A DNA stretch of 64,000 bases, taken from Sophora flavescens (lineage: Eukaryota > Streptophyta > Magnoliopsida > Fabales > Fabaceae). Location of the stretch: the NCBI GenBank assembly GCA_030762895.1, contig CM061064.1, positions 137,189,847-137,253,846 of the forward strand. Reading direction: 5' to 3'. The notes beneath the pieces were generated by a model. The model was not told where the DNA came from, did no database searches, and worked only from the letters and a program-made list of their open reading frames with translations. Positions 44,487 to 55,088 of this stretch are shown in pieces (the stretch's first letter is position 1; every line of letters begins with the position of its first letter). The position numbers and the translations under genes are program-made.

Positions 44487-45434
44487 ATGAGGCTTCGAAC
44501 ACGAGCTAGAACCGTGACAATCACCCCCCTTCCCATCAAGGAAGATAACCCTCAGCTGGGAGAGGTTATGGCACAGTTAAGGCAGCTGCGTGAGGAGAAC
44601 GAGGAAATACGTGCTCAGAATCGAAGGCTGTTAAGAGCTCGGAAAAGAGAAAGATCAGTGATACCTTCCGAGGAAGTGCAATCCTCACCCGAGGGTAGCC
44701 AAAAGGATCCATCGTACGTACCTTCTCCTCATGATACGAGCCGACCGTCCAAGACCAAACCTCGTCAAGAGGGTTCAGGAGTTAAATCTCGTGTAGAAAG
44801 GATTGTCCCGAAAGAAAGGGTAACAGACCGACGACTGAGGTTGTCGTTCACAGATGACCCAACCGAGCACGTAGATAAATTCAACGGCACCACTGACCCA
44901 ACCGAGCACGTAGAATCCTTTATCTCTTCTGTTTACCTGGTGACCGATTCGAAAGCCATCATGTGCAAAATCTTTCCAACTACTTTGCAAGGTCCTGCCT
45001 TAACCCGGCTTACGAATCTTCCACCTCGGTCAATTGATTCCTTTGATGTGCTTGTAACTAAGTTCACTGCACAATTCGCAGCTAGCCGAAAGCATAAAAG
45101 GCACTCAGTCTCGCTGGTGAATTTTAAACAAGAAAAGAATGAGTCCCTTAGAGATTATATGGCTCGCTTTAGTGCCAAACAAATTTTAATTCCCAATATG
45201 AGCTCGGAACTCTGTCTACATACCGTCATGGGCGGTTTGAAGTCGGGGCCATTCTTTGAGTATTTATCTCGAAAACCACTGAGAGATTTTGAAGAGTTGC
45301 AGGAAAAAGCCACAGGTTTCATGAACTCAGAAGAAATGGTAGAATCCAAAAGGAGAGAAAGAGGTTTTGAAGACAAGAGCTCGGTTCCGAGTAAAGAAAG
45401 AGATTGGGGGGCTTATGTACTGGCCGAGGAGTAA
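44487..45434 (+). CDS. Gag (Retrotrans_gag) of element E2, 315 aa
   Basis: The ATG at 44487 opens MRLRTRARTVTITPLPIKED. A coiled segment AQLRQLREENEEIRAQNRRL comes next, then a basic/Pro linker. The capsid-like Retrotrans_gag domain spans about residues 125-285 (TEHVESFISSVYLVTDSKAI, ALTRLTNLPPRSIDSFDVLV, VNFKQEKNESLRDYMARFSA, SGPFFEYLSRKPLRDFEELQ). There is no zinc knuckle or protease. The frame runs through the purine tract and terminates at TAA inside the second LTR start (AYVLAEE-stop), so the C-terminus is a deletion fusion. A short direct repeat (DDPTEHV.. / TDPTEHV..) lies near residues 127-147. Structural capsid role by family; probably inactive alone. Confidence 0.82.
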   Translation: MRLRTRARTVTITPLPIKEDNPQLGEVMAQLRQLREENEEIRAQNRRLLRARKRERSVIPSEEVQSSPEGSQKDPSYVPSPHDTSRPSKTKPRQEGSGVKSRVERIVPKERVTDRRLRLSFTDDPTEHVDKFNGTTDPTEHVESFISSVYLVTDSKAIMCKIFPTTLQGPALTRLTNLPPRSIDSFDVLVTKFTAQFAASRKHKRHSVSLVNFKQEKNESLRDYMARFSAKQILIPNMSSELCLHTVMGGLKSGPFFEYLSRKPLRDFEELQEKATGFMNSEEMVESKRRERGFEDKSSVPSKERDWGAYVLAEE

Positions 45435-45458
45435 AACCCGGTCAACGAGCTTGGAACA

Positions 45459-46228
45459 CTTCCCACCTTAAGTTTTATTTTAGTTAAAGTTAGATGTACT
45501 CTTTTTCCTACCCTGATCTTTTTCGCAGGAGGTTTTGGCCAGGAAGGTTTTAATGAGGCACACCCGGAAAAATAAATAAATAGAATCATTTTCAGTTGCA
45601 ATATTGGGCAAGAATAATGTTATATGGTGAAAATTTTATTTATAAAAAACTAAAGACCTAAAAAGGTTAATCGAGCTAAAATCGACCGAGTTGAGGTCGA
45701 AATGCCGAACCTAAAAAGGTAAAAACTAAAGACCTAAAAAGGTTGACCGAGCTAAAATCGATCGAGTTGAGGTCGAAATGTCGAACCTAAAAAGGCAAAA
45801 ACTAAAGACCTAAAAAGGTTGACAAAGCTAAAATCGACCGAGTTAAAGTCGAAATGCCGAACCTAAAAAGGCAAAAACTAAAGACCTAAAAAGGTTCACC
45901 GAGCTAAAATCGACCGAGTTGAGGTCGAAATGCCGAACCTAAAGAGGTAAACAATGACAAAAGGCAACATCTCTTTTCATCTCGAGAACCGAGAAACTTT
46001 GGTCACAGTGCAAAACTAAGACGACTACCTCCGTCTCGGCTAGGCTCGCCCCCTTGATAGAAGCTTCCACGCATTCAAAAAAGCTCCAAGCTTGGGGGGA
46101 CTTGTATATGGGCCGACGTGTAAAGCCCGCCAACTCGAAGCGTGAAGCTCGGTCGCCCGAGGTGTTCACCGAAGTAAAAGATATATATATAGACCGAAGT
46201 GTGAAGCTCGGCCCAAAACTGCTATAGT
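45459..46228 (+). mobile_element. 3' interior and LTR start of a related Tat-like element
   Basis: TTTTCCTACCCTGATCTTTTTCG and GTTTTAATGAGGCA resemble the usual 3' non-coding text of plant Tat-like gypsy elements. A tandem array follows, then AAGCTTGGGGGGACTTG (polypurine tract, about 46088-46104) and TATATGGGCCGACGTGTAAAGC, a diverged LTR start. It is cut off near 46228. Confidence 0.6.
45645..45957 (+). repeat. ~77-bp tandem repeat, four copies
   Basis: Unit: AAAACTAAAGACCTAAAAAG, then GACCGAGCTAAAATCGACCG and GAGGTCGAAATGCCGAACCT, repeated four times with few changes. Confidence 0.9.
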
Positions 46229-47417
46229 GGGGTAGTGGGAGTGGGATGACCGCTATTTGAAAGTATAGACATACAAGTTAAAAAATTAAATATACACATG
46301 TGTAAATGTTAAAACATAAGAGAATAACCAATACTCCAAACAAACTCATAATATATAATCATGAGAAAAAGCACATGAGAGTAGTCGTTCCAAGATAAAA
46401 TTGTGAGGCTTTGACAATCGGGGCATCGAGCGATCTGGATTTGGAGCAATGGATCAAGATTCGTGGGGTCGCCTTATGCTAATTTGCTGGCGAAAGAGTT
46501 GAAGGTTGAGTTGGAGAATGTTGTTGGGAGTGGACCAATGAGAAGGATTGTGGCCTATAAGCTGGTGCTTGTGTTGGTTCTGGTGGTGTGAGTTCAGCAA
46601 AGGGTGTGGGTTGAGATGGGAATTTTGGTGCCTTTCCTTCTAGTACAATGCAGGATAGTGTGATTTAAAACATGGTGGAGAGTTTGGTCGTGCTGACTTT
46701 CTGAACTGGTGCACTTGATTCCTGTAGTACAGGAAGGTGGTAAAATCGCATACGGGAATGGGAAGAAAGGAATGCGGCTGTTTTGGTTTTCATATTAGTA
46801 TACTAAATCAAGTAAAATAAGGTTGGTTCTTTTCTGTTTGTTCTGCTATTTTTCAGTAACCTAAATACTCATAGGGAGAATAGTTAGCATACTAATGCAT
46901 TGAACACATAATTATTGTTGTGCTAAGTTACCAACATGGAAGATTAGTTAGCATATTATTACCTGACTCCGTTTAAGTATTCCCACCCTCAGATATGCTA
47001 CAGGCATGCTTTGGAAAACCACTGTAGCCAAAATCTCCATCCAGATGATACAGTTAGAAAGTCCCTGAAATATCCACTACAAACAATTAAGATATCAAAT
47101 CAACTAGTTGAGAAAATTTAGGTTTTGGGAATTTTAGTCTAAACTAAACATATCTGCAGCCGTTGTATTTTATTGGCACTCGAGAATCACTCCTAATACA
47201 AAATGTAAATTACTCTGCTGCATGCACCAACAGGTTAATTTTAAGTTTAGAGCGAGTCACGATTTATTCTCTCTGTGATTTTAAACAATTCTGTGTTTAC
47301 TGCTATTTTTTTCAGACGCTGAATATAGCCATGGTTTACACTTTAATGATGTTTTCTTTTCATTAAAATGTAAAAATAATAGTTTATAGTATGTTGTGTT
47401 CTTTTGCTGTGAAATAG
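46229..47417. other. Region upstream of the first visible PurH exon
   Basis: Probably 5' flank and intron. I find no transit-peptide exon. Text at 46430-46620 (GATCTGGATTTGGAGCAATGG...) looks codon-like but has stops in all frames. Confidence 0.35.
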
Positions 47418-47493
47418 GCAGCAAGCAAGCATTGATATCATTGTCTGAAAAGAAGGATCTAGCTTTTGTTGGGAATGGGCTCCAGGAATTAGG
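47418..47493 (+). pseudogene. PurH: PurH exon a (SKQALISLSEKKDLAF..)
   Basis: Acceptor GAAATAG precedes GCAGCAAGCAAGC; the exon encodes SKQALISLSEKKDLAFVGNG and LQELG; donor GG/GTGAGT. This is the opening strand-helix of the IMP cyclohydrolase domain. Confidence 0.9.
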
Positions 47494-47883
47494 GTGAGTA
47501 ATTAGAATTCTGTTAATGGGTGTTTTGTTGTTTTTTAACTTGTTAAATGTTATTGTTTCTCATGTTTATGTAATTTTTTGGTACAACATATCAGTGCTTG
47601 TTTTCAAGCAGCTTCAGTTACCATAATGATAGTCCTATTAAATTGTAGATACTATTGAAGAGTGCAGTTTCTGAATAATACTTCTGGTATATTGAATGAA
47701 TATCACTAGTACAGGGAAGCTATACTTATAGCCATAAAGGAAAACAGATTGATCCTAAAAACTAGCTAACAGATTGATCCTAAAAACTAGCTAACAGAAA
47801 ATAGAAAAAGAAGGATCTAGATAAGATCTGTTAAGAAGAGAAGATACAAAGGGGAAAATGGAAAGGGCAGAGCCTAAAACTTA

Positions 47884-48981
47884 TTACTCCCCCTCAAGAT
47901 TGGAGGTAGAAGGATTGTGAACTCCTATCTTGTCAACAAATTTCTGAAAAACTCTTGCTCCTAGAGCTTTAGTAAAAATGTCAGCTTCCTGTTCCTGAGT
48001 TGGAACGTATTGAGGAGAGATGTGGCCAGCTTGAATGTGCTTAGTCCTTTCATGAAAGACTGGGTTTGCTGCTAAATGAATGGCTGCCTGATTGTCACAG
48101 TGAATAATAGTTGGAAAATCATTCTTAATCTGTAGACATTTCAGCAAGCTCCTCAACCACAGAACTTCACTTGTGACATGTGCTAGAGCTCTGTATTCGG
48201 CTTCACTTGATGATCTTGAGACAGTCACTTGCTTCTTTGTCTTCCAAGATATAGGAGCATTACCCAGTTTGACCAAGTAGCCTGAGATAGACCTTCTAGT
48301 TAGGGGGCATGCTGCCCAATCTGAATCACAGTAGGCTACCAATTTTAGATCATTTTCTTTTGGTAGGATAATCCCCTGTCCAGGAGTAGATTTAAGATAT
48401 CTGAGTACCCTCATGGCAGCTTCCCAATGTCCCTGTCGAGGTTCCTGCATGAATTGACTTAAGATGTGCACACTGTAAGTTAGTTCTGGCCTTGTTATTG
48501 TTAAATAGATTAACCGTCCAATTAATCTCCTATATTGAGGAGGGTTAGAGTAAGGATCCTTTTTATCTAAAGCAAGGGTATGGTTCTGTTCCAAAGGAAA
48601 ATTGGATGGTTTGCATCCCAACATGCCACACTCTTCTAATATATCTAAGGTATACTTTCTTTGACATAAAAACAGGCCCTGCTTTCCACGGGCTAATTCT
48701 ATGCCAAGGAAGTATTTAAGAGATCCCAAATCCTTCATATGAAAACTACTTAAATGATGTTTAAAGTTATCACATGCAACAGAATCATTAGCAGCTATGA
48801 TTAAATCATCAACATACACAAGAACAGCAATAAAAACTGATTTGGAACAATATGTAAACAGGCTGTGATCAGATTCAGATTCAATAAAACCATAGGCTAT
48901 AAGAGATTGTGAAAGTTTGGAGTACCAATTCCTTGAAGCTTGTTTTAAACCGTAGATAGACTTTCTTAATTTACAAACCAT
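47884..48981 (-). pseudogene. Ale-like copia: RT C-terminal half and RNase H, 365 aa
   Basis: Open frame: VCKLRKSIYGLKQASRNWYS, YVDDLIIAAND (catalytic box), GSLKYFLGIELARGKQGLFL, YRRLIGRLIYLTITRPELTY, then RNase H with YCDSDWAACPLTRRSISGYL, SRSSSEAEYRALA, HCDNQAAIHLAANPVFHERT and EADIFTKALG. Complete to the stop just inside the polypurine tract. Separated from the upstream ORF by a one-base deletion at about 48970. Confidence 0.92.
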
Positions 48982-51038
48982 GCCTTTTCTGGAAGCTTAT
49001 ATCCTTGTGGAGGTTCCATATAAACTTCCTCATCAAGCTCTCCATGAAGGAAAGCATTACTCACATCCATTTGATGGAGTCCCCAACCTTTTGCTATAGC
49101 TATGGACAAGAGACACCTAATAGTTGTCATTTTTGCAACTGGTGCAAAGGTCTCATTGAAGTCCTCTCCTTCTACTTGTGTATATCCTTTAGCCACAAGC
49201 CTTGCCTTATATTTTTCTATTTCTCCATCGACTTTATATTTAAGTTTGTACACCCACTTACAACCCACAGTCCTCCTTTTATTAGGCAAGTGAACTAGGT
49301 CCCAAGTCCTATTTTCTTCTAAGGCTTTCAATTCCTTATTCATAGCATCACACCATTCTCTTTTCTTAATGGCTTCCATATATGATTTTGGTTCTTCTTG
49401 AGCAATGGCAGCCAAGTAAGCTATGTGCTTCTTGGAAAACTGCTCATAGTTTATGTATTTAGAAATAGGGTAGTTTAAGTCAGATTTAAAGGATGGCATA
49501 AAGGATCTATATGTTGGGTTACAAATGACTGAGTGACAGTAGTAATCTTTTAAGTAACTAGGGGGTTGTCTTGTCCTAGTTCGTGGATGGTCAGCTTCAT
49601 GTATCTGACCATGATTCTCCCCCTCACTGTAAAAGTTCCCAGTTTGAGGCTCACTGTTTTGTGCATCATTTTCAGTTTCAGTGAGATCTAAGGCTCTACT
49701 ATTCCTTAAATCCTTTGGATTGTCTCTGCTTATGGTTCCTTCACTTTCAGAAGCTTCTGGCCAGTGAATGAAAGTTGGCCTAAGATGCTCATTAGTTTCC
49801 TTGTTCTGTTTTTCAGCATAAGGAAATTCTGTTTCATAAAACAAAACATCCCTAGATACTAGAAACTCCCTAGTGTTTAGGTTGTATACTCTCCATCCTT
49901 TTTGACCCAAAGGATAGCCTATGAAGATACATTTTTCTGCTCTTGAATCAAATTTATCCTTATGCTTTGAGGGATTTCTAGCATAGCATAAACATCCAAA
50001 GACTTTCATATGATTATAGGTAGGGACCTTGTTAAAAAGTAACTCATAAGGAGTAAGACCTTTATTGGCTATGGTTGGTGTTCTATTGATGATATATGTG
50101 GCAGTCAAGACACATTCTCCCCAAAATTTTATGGGAACATTACTTTGAAACTTCAAAGCCCTAGCTATATTTAGTATATGCCTATGTTTCCTTTCTACCC
50201 TTCCATTTTGTTGAGGGGTAGCAACACATGAAGTCTCATGAAGAATTCCTTCTTGTTTGAAGTATTCTTGAAGAGTGAAATTTACAAACTCAGTTCCTTT
50301 ATCACTCCTTACTCTCTTAATCCTTTTATTAAACTGTGTTTTAATCATATTATGAAAATCAATTAGAATCTTTGCTGTTTCAGACTTTTCTTTCATCAGA
50401 TAGGCCCACGTCCCACGAGTGCAATCATCAACAATATTAAGAAAGAATTGTGCACCATTATGTGTAGGTGTGTGATATTTGCCCCATAAGTCACAATGTA
50501 TTAGATTGAATGGTTCAACAGCTTTAGTATCACTTTGATCAAAAGACATCCTACACTGTTTGGCCCTGTGGCAAACATCACAACAATCCAGTCTACTAAG
50601 ATCTAAACTACTACTAAGAGAAGAAGAAATACGCTGTAGAGATTGACTTGAGGGGTGACCCATCCTAGCATGCCATAGAAGTGTATGATCCTCCTTTCCA
50701 TGAGCAACTGAACAAGATCCTGCTTCTTCAGGCTGGAAGACATAAACTCCATTATGCAATTTACCCGAGCCAATCATCATCTTCCTGGCTTGGTCCTGAA
50801 TGAGACAAGAATTAACCTGATAAGTAACTATGCAGTTTAAATCAAAGGTTAATCTATAAACTGAAATTAAATTGCAGTTAAAACCAGGAACAAAAAGAAC
50901 ATTATGCAGCCTTATGGTTTTACTGAGGGTAATGGAACCCTTCTTTTCTACTAGAACAGAGTCCCCTGTGGGAACTAATATGTGGAAAGGTCTTTCAAGA
51001 ACCTTTACTTCCTCTAATTGAGAAAGCAAGTGGGTCAT
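48966..51038 (-). pseudogene. Ale-like copia: protease end, integrase, RT N-terminus, 690 aa
   Basis: The first frame ATG at 51038 follows the DSGASHH protease motif, which lies upstream of it past the premature TGA. Then GAG-pre-integrase (LLWHARMGHPS, CDVCHRAKQC), the integrase core with IHCDLWGKYH, VRSDKGTEFV and GRVERKHRH (DD35E), and the YELLFNKVPTYNHMKVFGCL region. RT begins WCDAMNKELKALEENRTWDL, WVYKLKYKVDGEIEKYKARL and GWGLHQMDVSNAFLHGELDE. It ends at a frameshift after LPEK. Otherwise intact. Confidence 0.92.
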
Positions 51039-51065
51039 GTGGTGTGATGCACCACTGTCTAAAAC

Positions 51066-52007
51066 TCATTGTTGGCTTTTACTTAAGCCTACATTACCCG
51101 CCATATATTCATGACCTATGTGAATGCCATGGAGGGCATGCCCTGCAGAATTTCCTTCTGTTTCGGCCCCTTTATCTTTTTCAGCATAAGCAAAATGGGC
51201 TGAGTTTTGTCCTCCAGATTTGTTGTTCCTTTGAGTCCTTCGAGTGTCCCAGTTTGGGGGATATCCCACAATTTCGAAGCATTTGGCCTTTACATGACCA
51301 ATCTTCCCACAGTGATCACACCTAGGTTTCCCCCCATCTCGATTCTTCTGCCTGTTGATGTTATTTGTGTAAAAGGCTGAAGCAGACTCAATCTTTATGC
51401 TCCTCTCTTTTTCTGCTATGAATTTGGACTCCTCCCTTAGAACATGGTTGAAGGTAGCACGGAGGGAAGGTAAAGGATCCGTATTTAGGATTGTTCCCTT
51501 GATATGAGCAAATTGCTCATTATCAAGACTTCCAAGAAACAAGTGGACCCCATTCTCTTCTTCTCTCTGCATTAAGGCTTTTGCAGCTCCACAGGTGCAT
51601 TCCGGAAAGGGCTGAAGTTTTGAGAGCTCATCAAGATAGCTCTTGAATTGGGTGTAGAAGTCTTTAATGCTTACACGCGATTCTTGTTGAATCAAGCACA
51701 GGGTTCTCCATAGCTGATGAACCCTAGGTGCGTTTGTCTGGGCAAAACGTTCTTCAAGATCGTCCCATACATCCTTCTTAGTGGTAGCATGTGAAATGCT
51801 TGCATGCAGGCTAGGATCAACAGAATTGATGACCCATGCCATGACCATTGAGTCAGCCTTCTCCCAATGTGGGTAATCGGAGCTATCGATGTCTGGGTTC
51901 TTGACGGTTCCATTGATGAACCCTAATTTTGATTTTTCACGCAGCGCTGTCTTCATCGAACGGGCCCATGTGCGATAGTTCTCCCCTTTGAGCACAGCAG
52001 CAACCAA
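51066..52007 (-). pseudogene. Ale-like copia: gag, 313 aa
   Basis: KGENYRTWARSMKTALREKS, then DVWDDLEERFAQTNAPRVHQ and RVSIKDFYTQFKSYLDELSK (UBN2/Retrotran_gag type), and zinc knuckle CDHCGKIGHVKAKC (C-x2-C-x4-H-x4-C). Closed by TGA after SKSQQ, where the polyprotein should run into VLDSGASHH; a single base change would explain it. The frame extends upstream of 52007 to about 52120 without an ATG. Confidence 0.9.
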
Positions 52008-52378
52008 GGGGGTTCCAGGGTTATCAGAGGCGTTGAGCTGAAACGCAAGATTGGAGGGCGTGGGCGTGTTGTTTCTGCCATCGGAAAAGGCAGTCTCCTT
52101 CTTCTCCGATCACTTTTCCCAGAATCGTCGCGCTCTGGTGCCATATTGAAGAGTGCAGTTTCTGAATAATACTTCTTGTATATTGAATGAATATCACTGG
52201 TACAGGGAAGCTATACTTATAGCCATAAAGGAAAACAGATTGATCCTAAAAACTAGCTAACAGATTGATCCTAAAAACTAGCTAACAGAAAACAGAAAAA
52301 GAAGGATCTAGATAAGATCTGTTAAGAAGAGAAGATACAAAGGGGAAAATGGAAAGGGCAGAGCCTAAAACTTATTAG

Positions 52379-52475
52379 ATACACTATTGTTTCAACTGGA
52401 GGAACAGCTGCAGCATTGGAGAGTGCTGGAGTGGCTGTTACCAAAGTTGAACAGCTTACTCAGTTCCCTGAAATG
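52379..52475 (+). pseudogene. PurH: PurH exon b (YTIVSTGGTAAAL..)
   Basis: Encodes GYTIVSTGGTAAALESAGVA and VTKVEQLTQFPEM; donor ATG/GTGAGT. Its acceptor now is TTATTAG, made of the last bases of the copia LTR plus the G of the target duplication. The ancestral acceptor TTGTAG is stranded at 47643-47648. Confidence 0.9.
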
Positions 52476-52793
52476 GTGAGTGTGCTTTAGCTCGAGTTCT
52501 CCCTCCCTTAGTCTCAATGAAATTCATGTGTCAGAACTTCTGATGATATGTGTATGAATTCTTACGGTCGTACTTTTTTTAATTACTAGTTGGCATGCTT
52601 CTTTTGATGTTTTTCTTGGATAATAAGACTTGGGTTTTTTATTCATATTTTCCCACTGAACTAAGGTGTTAGAGTGTTTCTTTTGTTTTAATTGAATGTT
52701 GGTAAGACACTTTTGTACTTAAGTCCAAAAGTTTTAGTCGATATTTGAATCATGAGGGAATCTGGAAAATACTGAATGATATTTGTTAGGATA

Positions 52794-53350
52794 CCAAACC
52801 AGAAAATACAGAACAGAAATACCCATTAATAAGACCCAATTGAATAGAATGGAATACTCAAATGTATTATTCAATCCAAAAGGGATATTGACAAGGTCCC
52901 AGAGCCTAGACTCCTCATAGGAAGATGGTCTTCTGCCACTTAAACCAGAAATTGGAAAATCACTCTTACCCCCTTCATTCCCCTTCCCCCTGTAACTACT
53001 CATATTCACATGAATATTCCTCTCTTTCTCCTAACAGGATACTAACAGAATGCCACCTCATCCTCCTCTAACTAACTTACCCTCAACCCCACTTTTGTTA
53101 TTCCTCGAATACACTTTCCAAATCCTTGGTTGGTCTCTCTCCTTGCTGATTCAGCACCTGATCGTTCTCTAAACTCTGGGCTCTATATCATTGCCTCCAT
53201 CTGAAACTACTGGCTTATCCTCAAGGCTGAATTCAGGACATTGGTTGTAGATTAAATCTGCATCCTCCATGTTGTATTATCAAGAGAACGACCCTTCCAC
53301 TTGATTAAGCATTGCTGCATGGAAGAAACCCCTGTTGAAAATGCTTCAGT
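52794..53350 (-). mobile_element. Chromovirus-like gypsy 3' fragment (chromodomain end + LTR)
   Basis: The minus strand encodes CLIKWKGRSLDNTTW (chromodomain-like end), then after a frameshift EDADLIYNQCPEFSLEDKPV and VSDGGND with a stop at 53169. A candidate LTR TGTTAGTATCC...GGTATCCTAACA spans 53047-52794. The 5' part is missing. Confidence 0.65.
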
Positions 53351-54137
53351 GTCTATCATAGTATCATTAAAGTTTATGGTAGAATTCCTCCTGTTATGAA
53401 TGTTATAAATTTTAATTATAGGAATTATGGGAGGTAAGGAGCTCTTACAAATTTATGGGTAGTTTTAATTTGTCATTATTAGCAATTATGAATTTCTTGT
53501 ATTTAAAGGTTGTTAGTATGAATCAAAGTATCGGATCTCGGTTTTCATTTCATACTCTTCCTAGAATTTCTTTCCTATTTCCAACAAGTGGTAATCATAG
53601 CTTTATTGCTTTGAGGGACCTGGTAAGGTTGAGAGTTCCACCAAACACCCAAACACTTGCACCGGGAGTTGAAAATGCAATCTGATACCTTAGCCAAAGG
53701 AACATCTCGACAAGGGAAAACTCTCAAAGGTAAATGGCAGAAAAATAAGGGAAAGAAAAGATAAGTAGCTCTCTGTTGCTACTCTCTCTTTCTATATCTC
53801 CAATAGAATCATTCTGTGCCCCTTTCAATCTCTGCTTTGTGTCCATTCTGTTAAGCTCCGGACCCCATATTGAATATATATGGTTATAGAATGAAGAGCA
53901 CTTTTTTTTTTCCTTGTATGGTGCATTTTGCATAAAATCAAGCTGGGATTTTCTAGGGGGAGTTTTTTATGTCTACCCAAGCTTGTCTTTGTAAATCTCA
54001 GTGACATGTTTTTCTTTTTCCTATATATCATCTTCCATATGTGTCCCTTCCCCCCTTATGATTGATGTGTTTTTCTGGTTTCTTATATGTTACGTAAGTT
54101 GCATTTGAAACAAGAATGTTTTGGCTGTTCTTCACAG
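53351..54137. other. PurH intron sequence without recognised features
   Basis: AT-rich intron; no ORF or repeat that I can support. The polypyrimidine-rich end TTGGCTGTTCTTCACAG serves the exon at 54138. Confidence 0.5.
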
Positions 54138-54240
54138 TTTGATGGTCGTGTCAAAACTTTGCACCCTAACATACATGGGGGTATCCTTGCTCGAAGAGAC
54201 CAAAAACATCATATTGAAGCTCTAGATACACATGGAATTG
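54138..54240 (+). pseudogene. PurH: PurH exon c (FDGRVKTLHPNIHGG..)
   Basis: Acceptor TTCTTCACAG; encodes FDGRVKTLHPNIHGGILARR and DQKHHIEALDTHGIG. KTLHP..HGG is the signature of the IMP cyclohydrolase active site. Donor ATTG/GTAAGT. Confidence 0.93.
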
Positions 54241-54358
54241 GTAAGTTATGTTATCAGGTCTGTTATTACTAGTACATAGTGATATAATTTTGTTGTGTTG
54301 AACTTGGAGTTTTGTCAGAATTGGTATCTTGTTGCTTTCAGCGAGTTTTCTTTTTCAG

Positions 54359-54492
54359 GTACTTTTGATGTTGTGGTGGTGAACCTGTACCCATTTTATG
54401 ATAAAGTTACATCAACTGGAGGCATTGGATTTGAGGATGGAATTGAAAACATTGACAATGGTGGTCCAGTCATGATTAGAGCTGCTGCGAAG
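54359..54492 (+). pseudogene. PurH: PurH exon d (TFDVVVVNLYPFYDK..)
   Basis: Acceptor TTTTTCAG; encodes TFDVVVVNLYPFYDKVTSTG, EDGIENIDNGGPVMIRAAAK (ENIDIGGP-type motif with N for I). Donor AAG/GTGGTT. Confidence 0.93.
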
Positions 54493-54528
54493 GTGGTTTG
54501 TTTAATTACAAATGCTAACTTTTTTAAG

Positions 54529-54885
54529 TTTAATTAATCTGTAGGTCCCTGAAATATTTGGGAATTTTCAAATAGGTTCATATACTTTAAAAGTTAAGTT
54601 TATAATTGGGTTCTTGAACACAACAAAATTGTGATTCATCTACTAGTCATTTGTGGGTCACTTAACTTTTTTGAAAAATTCAAATAGGTCCCTATACTTT
54701 TTAGCAAAATTCAAATTGGTCCCTGTCTTTTTGGAACCCTAACAAAACTCTAACGGAAAGTGTATGTGGGACCAATTACAGATTTTCTATGTATTCAAAG
54801 ACCTAATTACAAACTTTTAAAGTATAGGGACCTATTCGAAAATTCAAAATTCTCAAATAGTCCAGGGACTTGCAAATTAATTAAA
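54529..54885. mobile_element. Palindromic MITE in PurH intron
   Basis: The left end TTTAATTAATCTGTAGGTCC and right end GGGACTTGCAAATTAATTAA are inverted partners. Similarity continues over about 100 bp (GGGAATTTTCAAATAGG with AATTCTCAAATAG, and ACTTTAAAAGTT with AACTTTTAAAGT). The long imperfect inverted repeats suggest a MULE-type MITE. Confidence 0.7.
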
Positions 54886-55088
54886 CCAACTTTTCTTTTT
54901 AGAATTTGAAAATGATAATATCCCCCTGGCAGATAAATTAAATAAATAAATCTTATTTTGTCATTAAAACTTTTAAGTTTTGTAAAATGTGTTATGTTGG
55001 CCAAACACCACTAAACCGCATATGTGGAAAGTTTAAGGACCCTAGTTTGTTGCATATTGTCTATGTGCTGAAATTCAGTTTTTTTATT

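Larger units (their letters stand above)
43723..45458 (+). mobile_element. Tat/gypsy-like element E2: LTR, gag, truncated 3' LTR
   Basis: The 5' LTR (43723-44372) begins TGTACTGGCCGAGGAGTAAA and ends GCAGGAACA, followed by TTTGGCGCCCACCGTGGGG. The interior is just over 1 kb with a gag ORF only. A purine tract (GATTGGGGGGCTTA) then leads into a second LTR start at 45416, of which only about 40 bp remain. The sequence beyond belongs to the 3' interior of a related element. Confidence 0.82.
47653..52377 (-). mobile_element. Nearly intact Ale/Retrofit-like copia in PurH intron
   Basis: LTRs 47653-47886 and 52144-52377, 234 bp each, with three differences I can see. Target duplication GATAC at 47648-47652 and 52378-52382. 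Primer site TGGCACCAGAGCG at 52143-52131 (minus); polypurine tract TTGAGGGGGAG beside 47887. The coding region is full length but broken by an in-frame TGA between gag and protease and a one-base shift before the RT YGLKQ block. The gag start also lacks an in-frame ATG: the ATG at 52081 is one frame off. About 1.3% LTR divergence suggests a young insertion. Confidence 0.93.

Noticed and set aside
45939..46169. 76-aa minus-strand frame
   Set aside because: Covers the polypurine tract and LTR start of a Tat-like element; no domain.
46430..46800. Possible first exon of PurH
   Set aside because: Codon-like text near 46450 has early stops and no transit-peptide or SKQALIS-joining sequence. No donor in a fitting phase was found.
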